Source: Larimichthys crocea (Eukaryota; Chordata; Actinopteri; Sciaenidae). From it: a stretch of DNA of 64,000 nt. Shown piece after piece: positions 59,722 through 64,000 of the stretch (the stretch's first letter is position 1; each line of letters opens with the position of its first letter). The notes under the pieces were generated by a model, which made no database searches, had not been told where the DNA came from, and was given only the letters and a program-made list of their open reading frames with translations. Position numbers and translations under genes: made by a program. The stretch lies in assembly GCF_000972845.2 (NCBI RefSeq), contig NC_040019.1, positions 12,229,001 to 12,293,000 of the forward strand, written 5' to 3'.

Positions 59722-60496
59722 AGTTGTCAAGAAATGCTTGTGTCTCAATCTTTTCAATCTTTAGCTGATCTTTCCTTGCCTTTAACTTGCACTCTTCAAG
59801 CTCTAATGACTCTATCTCTTTCAAGGATGCTGCTTGTGCAAGTAAAGCTGCATGTTCTGCTTGTTCCTTCTGACGCATGGATGAGATGGATGATCTTGAA
59901 AATCCTGAAGATCTAGAAGTTCTGGACGTTCCGGTTCTGGACGATCCAGTTCTGGACGATCCGGTTCTGGACGATCCAGATCTGGGCGGTCTAGTAGAAT
60001 GGTCAACAGCTGTGCTTTGTCCCTCATGAAGCACAGGTTCATCCTCCGCTGGTGCAGCAACCATAGATACGCTGTCATCTGGACTCACAGCGTCTTGATA
60101 CTGTTGCCTTGATGCATAGATCCATCCTTCAGCTTCATTAACAAATTGATTGAATCTTTCATTCTTTGGCTTGAACCAAAATGTTTGATCTGCATCCTTT
60201 TCATCATCAGGCAACAGTCTGAGTACACCATCATTTGCATGACCAAACTCTCTCAAAAGTTTTGAGCATTCAACCAAATGTTCATCAACAGTGTCTGGAC
60301 TCTCATTGTCTTTCATTAGTCCGTCTATTTTGTTCACCTTTGACGTTAACTGTGATAGTTTGGACCTTCTTGTGTTTATAAATCGGCTTAGTAGCTCTTC
60401 TAGGCCCCGTTCGGTGGGCTTTGGTGCCCTCTTGTGGTCATTCTTGCTCCCGCAGCTCAGTGTTCTTGGTCTTGTCATGACGCCGCCGTCAGCCAT
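59722..60496 (-). pseudogene. BEL/Pao gag N-terminal region
   Basis: The frame starts MADGGVMTRPRTLS and runs about 258 residues before the deletion junction. It has a helical segment with LTSKVNKIDGLM, a tract of RTGSS-type repeats about residues 170-195, then a charged coiled-coil-like stretch (SLKEIESLELEECKLKARKD). This layout, a long helical domain, a disordered Ser/Arg linker and a charged helix rich in E/K, is typical of BEL/Pao gag N-termini. The zinc-knuckle part is missing, and after the junction the frame runs only 15 or so residues to a stop. Confidence 0.78.
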
Positions 60497-60738
60497 GTTT
60501 GTTTACGCAACGTCTGACTCAACTGTTCATAAAACGGTCTATAACACAAAGCACCGTGGCTTTCTTTATGAGTGTTATCTTATGAAGACCGAACATGCTA
60601 GTCGTCTCACTTTTGTCTTCTGGCTTTGTACTTTCACTTATCTGGAAGCGTAGCGTTGTGGTCTTGCCTCGTTGCGTTCGGCTATGTGGACTTAATGGCG
60701 GCGCGGCCTCGTGTTGCTGAGCTGGTCGTTTTACTTAA

Positions 60739-62520
60739 TGTGGTGGCTATCTTACTTGTTCTTTTTCTTGTTCTTCATTTCTTTGTTTATGTGGCAGGTC
60801 GGGTGTTGCTCTGCTCCACCCCCTCCCACTTAATCAGTATCACCGGTGCTTGATTGCGCATTGGCAGCACCTGGTTAACTACTGCGCTCCTCCGGGGCGC
60901 ATTCTCTCCCTGGCATTCACCTGGAAAGGCTCTGGGTCGGCGTGCTCCAGTTTGGTTGGTGTTCGGTGTGATTTCGCCAGGTAAGCGTGTGTGCTTTAAC
61001 TGCATCTTTATTGCACAGTATGGTGCGACAACCGCCGTGATTTTGTTTTCAGTTTTGGCCGTACTGGTTGGGTTGCAGCTGGAGGAAGTGGTGTCCGCGT
61101 TCTGCTGTTGTTGAGGACTGGTTTTTTTTAGTGCGTAAAGCTCTCTCTATCGGTAAGCATGCTCGTTGTTAATCATGGTTAACTATAGTAGCCCTTTGCT
61201 AACAGCTGTTGCCCTCTGCTCTGTCCTGCTGTAGCTGCTGAATTTGCAGCGGTTCTGTCTCTCCTCCTGCGCTCTGTGGATCCACTGCACAGCCTATTGA
61301 TGACCACCGCAGCCACCTACGCATAACATCCGCTGCCTCCAGCCTTGGTGCAGCCGCTCCGTTTTCACGCTGTCTTCCACACCGTAGTTTCTTTTTCTTA
61401 ATGTCCTGAGTTTCTGTTGTGGCTCTCACGCAGCACCAGACTCAAGCCCCACTGCAACTGACTTATTAGTGTTTCTTTGTTTGTTTGGTTTATTTATTTC
61501 TTGTTTATGTAGTTGTTTTGGGTAATCAGTTAATTTGCAAGCTCTTTGGTTTCTTTATTTTGAATTACAGATGGTTATTTTGTTTAGTTCTAATTTAGTT
61601 ACATTTCTGATTTTGTTTATTCTTATATAAGTAAATTTTCTTTAAGTATTTCTATATAGGTTAAAACAATTAATGTGTATTCTTTCTGTTGGTGTGCATG
61701 TGGGTGTGAATGTTGTGTGTGAGTGTTTTTAGAATAGGACATTTTAATAATTCGTATAGTTCAACCTTTGAGTGTCGCTCCACCTAATTTTGTGTGTTTT
61801 CTTCCTGGACAGGAGCTGGTGTAGTGCGTGGCAGACTCCCTGGTGGTGGTCCCATCTCACCTCCCTTAAGTTTGCTGTGGCACGTGGTGGTTTGGTTTGT
61901 AATATTGTTTTTGTGTGTTTTTAAGTTTCTTTAGTCTGTCCGCCTCACTGAGCTGTCCCTGCTCCTATTTTTGTTTATTTTCCCCCCTAACGAATGGTGG
62001 TATAGCAGACACGCAGGTTGTGAAGAATATGTTCATTTTACCTCTAGTAAACCATTGTTAAATAAAATAATTTATATTTTTGGAAGTCCGTCTCTTGTCC
62101 TCTCTATATAGGTGTAACGAGTCTGTGCGACCTCATAGTATTCCCCTTACAGGGTTGAGTGAATTTCCTGGGGTGCAATTCCCCAGGTGGCGTTGTTGGA
62201 CAAATCCCCCCCCTCTTTTACCACGTCTCGCCACATTTATAACCACTCTAATAAATGACAGGAGACCGTTTACGCATAACTCTGGCTGGCCGCGGACACA
62301 GACGTGTGACCCGGTGTCATGGTAAAACGACCGTGACGCTCCGCCATTTCTTTATTAACAAAAACATGAGACACACCCTCTCACTTCCTGCTTCCTACGG
62401 AAGCCACATAAGCCCAAAACACCTGTGGCTCAAAACCCATTCAAACACACGGAAACCTCCTCCCGTCCAGCCCAACTGAACACAAAACACAAATAACACA
62501 AATAATAAATGGCGCTTACA
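60739..62520 (-). repeat. BEL element 5' LTR, split by a nested insertion
   Basis: LTR sequence is present at 60739-60789 and 62236-62520. The uninterrupted 3' LTR reads straight across the split point at 58784-58795, which defines the empty site. Confidence 0.85.
60790..62235 (+). mobile_element. Nested 1,446-bp solo-LTR-like insertion
   Basis: It begins TGTGGCAGGTCGGG and ends CTCGCCACA, giving TG..CA termini and a 6-bp perfect inverted end. TTTA is duplicated on both sides (60786-60789 and 62236-62239), and the pre-insertion site survives in the 3' LTR. An AATAAA signal lies near 62061. The first 230 bases are GC-rich with a CACCTGG-type start as in many fish Gypsy LTRs, and a donor-like CCAG|GTAAGC occurs at about 60980. 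There is no coding part. A solo LTR is the simplest reading; a TIR transposon with 4-bp duplication is the alternative. Confidence 0.7.
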
Positions 62521-62975
62521 TTAACAATCATAGCAAGTTTCAGACAGCTTGCCTGCATTTACACTTATACATGTGAAACACACAAATGTATGTGCAGTTA
62601 TGATATTGAACACACAGTTACTATTACATGTCTTATTCTGTCCACATTATGTTGTATAAGATTGACATGTTTCGACAGAAGTTATTGCAGGTCATCTTTC
62701 ACAACTGCCTTAGTAACTGAACTTAACTTAACTTAACAATCACAGCAAGTTTCAGACAGCTTGCCTACATTTACACTTATACATGTGAAAGACACAGAGG
62801 ATGTAATTGTTGAAGTTACACAGACATACTACAGCTTTCATGATGCTGTACTTATTTCACTGATATGTTTTCCCTTACTGAATACTGACTGAGTACAACT
62901 ATAGAAATGTCTGTGCAGTTATGATATTGAACACAGAGTTAGTATTACATGTCATATTCTGTCCACATTATGTTG
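62521..62975 (+). repeat. Local direct duplication
   Basis: 'ttaacaatcatagcaagttt' through 'tccacattatgttgt' (62521-62657) recurs at about 62736-62975. The second copy has roughly 105 extra bases after 'acatgtgaaagacaca'. The boundary between copies is a short 'aacttaacttaactt' run, a plausible slippage point. Confidence 0.8.
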
Positions 62976-63742
62976 TTTGAGAACACAAGTGGTAGCAATA
63001 ACAAAGTGTGGGTTTTTCATGTAATTGTCTTTTTCAAAAATAAGTTTTATAAATGCTATGTGTCTTGGTCAAAGTTTACCTGAAAACATTGCTCATGATT
63101 AGTCATGATGCTTTGTCACACATCTATTTACATAATTGTTTTTACAGATCTGTTCTACTGATCCTGAATGGTCCATGTCCTGCTCAGATGCCCCAAAGCT
63201 ACTGTGACGACTGCAACATGCATGCACACATTCAGGTCATGTGTGTGTTCTGCCTTTGTACCAACAATGATGTCTGCGGACAGTCATGGAACTCCCCTAC
63301 CTTGGAATTCTCAGTCACAAGATTTTCTTTATTCTCCTGGACTTCACCTGCCCACACATCATACAAGAACATGAGTAGTATAGGAGAAGTCGTGGTTCAA
63401 TAGCCACACCAACCACACAACCCAGAAAACCATTTGTTTCAGTGACAGGGTCACATTACATTGATCCAGCTCTTGCACCAGTGGCGCTTGCTCAACAAAT
63501 GTGAACTCCTGTGGAAAAACTTCTGTAGACCACAAAAACATTCAACTGGTATTTGTGTCACTGGCACAAGTTTGAAATAAGATAATTCCCAGCCTCAATA
63601 ATCACAAATTTAAATGTATTTTTCTTTACCTACATGGGGCTATTCCAACCAACAAGTATTAGTCTTGTTTTAGTACTACTTTGAGTTTTGCTTTATTTGT
63701 AGTAAATAGACTCAGAACCATTCAGTAGAGTACTTCATTATT
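62976..63742. other. No recognised gene; one Cys-rich open segment
   Basis: After an acceptor-like 'gtttttacag' (near 63140) the plus strand is open to 63403 and includes a Cys-rich peptide CDDCNMHAHIQVMCVFCLC. I recognise no family and see no donor or partner exon. The remainder holds nothing I can identify. Confidence 0.3.
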
Positions 63743-64000
63743 TTAACAAACTTGATAGCTGAAAGCTCTGGCTCCCAATCTACTTTTGGAAACTATAGGA
63801 ACCACAAGGAACCCAGCGTCCTGAGAGCGCAGTTTTCTAGAGGGGTAGTAAGGTATTATGAGCTCTTTTAGATATGATGGTGCCTGACCATGAAGAGCTT
63901 TGTAAGTAAGGAGAAGAATTTTAAATTCTATTCTAGATTTAAGAGGTAGCCAATGCAAGGAAGCCAAAATGGGAGAGATGTGATTTCTGATCTTGGTTCC
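63743..64000 (-). mobile_element. L2-like LINE reverse-transcriptase C-terminus
   Basis: The minus strand is open from the right window edge region to 63743 and encodes HWLPLKSRIEFKILLLTYKA, then YYPSRKLRSQDAG and a SRLGARAFSY block, the conserved C-terminal segment after the reverse transcriptase of fish L2/Rex1-type LINEs. It stops shortly after, so it is a 5'-truncated or partial copy extending beyond base 64000. Confidence 0.85.

Larger units (their letters stand above)
58741..62520 (-). mobile_element. Internally deleted BEL/Pao LTR retrotransposon
   Basis: The element reads on the minus strand: 5' LTR (62520 to 60739, interrupted by a nested insertion), gag start at 60496, a deletion junction near 59720, the C-terminal end of pol, a purine-rich AGGGGCCGGAA tract next to 59062, and the 3' LTR (59061 to 58741). 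LTRs begin TGTAAGCGCC and end CACCACA in element orientation. Protease, reverse transcriptase, RNase H and most of integrase are missing. Flanks differ (CTCAG versus TTAAC), so no target duplication is preserved. I could not identify a primer-binding site. Confidence 0.82.

Overview
The window looks like teleost fish genomic DNA: large AT-rich introns, one vertebrate-specific gene split by canonical GT-AG introns, microsatellites, and a mix of BEL/Pao and chromodomain Gypsy retrotransposons, L2-like LINEs and DNA transposons typical of bony fishes. No RNA gene, CRISPR array or prokaryotic-style gene is visible. The species cannot be named from this sequence.

Positions 1-43,620 belong to one gene on the minus strand, matrix metalloproteinase 17 (MT4-MMP, mmp17). 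Exon 1 (42972-43076, signal peptide) and exon 2 (3986-4118, start of the propeptide) are both present and join in phase 0 across a 38.9 kb intron 1. The catalytic and hemopexin exons lie beyond base 1. Intron 1 and the visible part of intron 2 hold only old dispersed repeats, LINE remnants, hairpins and microsatellites. A CpG-richer block at about 43,400-43,600 is the likely mmp17 promoter region.

Positions 45,937-58,022 hold the most unusual structure: a diverged inverted duplication with arms of about 3.2-3.3 kb (45937-49156 and 50484-53768) around a 1.33 kb spacer. Each arm carries a multi-exon gene for an SGNH/GDSL-hydrolase-like protein. The right copy (minus strand) can be read through all exons and keeps a Ser-Asp-His triad (GDSH and DGTH). 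The left copy (plus strand) is a pseudogene with the GDSH motif destroyed. Both copies share a promoter-like block with duplicated CCAAT/CCGCGG units and an odd GA splice donor. The spacer is a BEL/Pao reverse-transcriptase/RNase H fragment abutting a Gypsy integrase chromodomain fragment. Pieces of a third copy occur at 53982-54098 and 57826-58022. A 100-N assembly gap lies at the outer end of the left arm.

Positions 54,353-64,000 are a transposon nest: a 3,442-bp element with 375-bp terminal inverted repeats and an 8-bp target duplication, an L2-like LINE end, an internally deleted BEL/Pao element (58741-62520, minus strand) whose 5' LTR contains a nested 1,446-bp solo-LTR-like insertion with a TTTA duplication, a local direct duplication, and a second L2-like LINE end running off the window.
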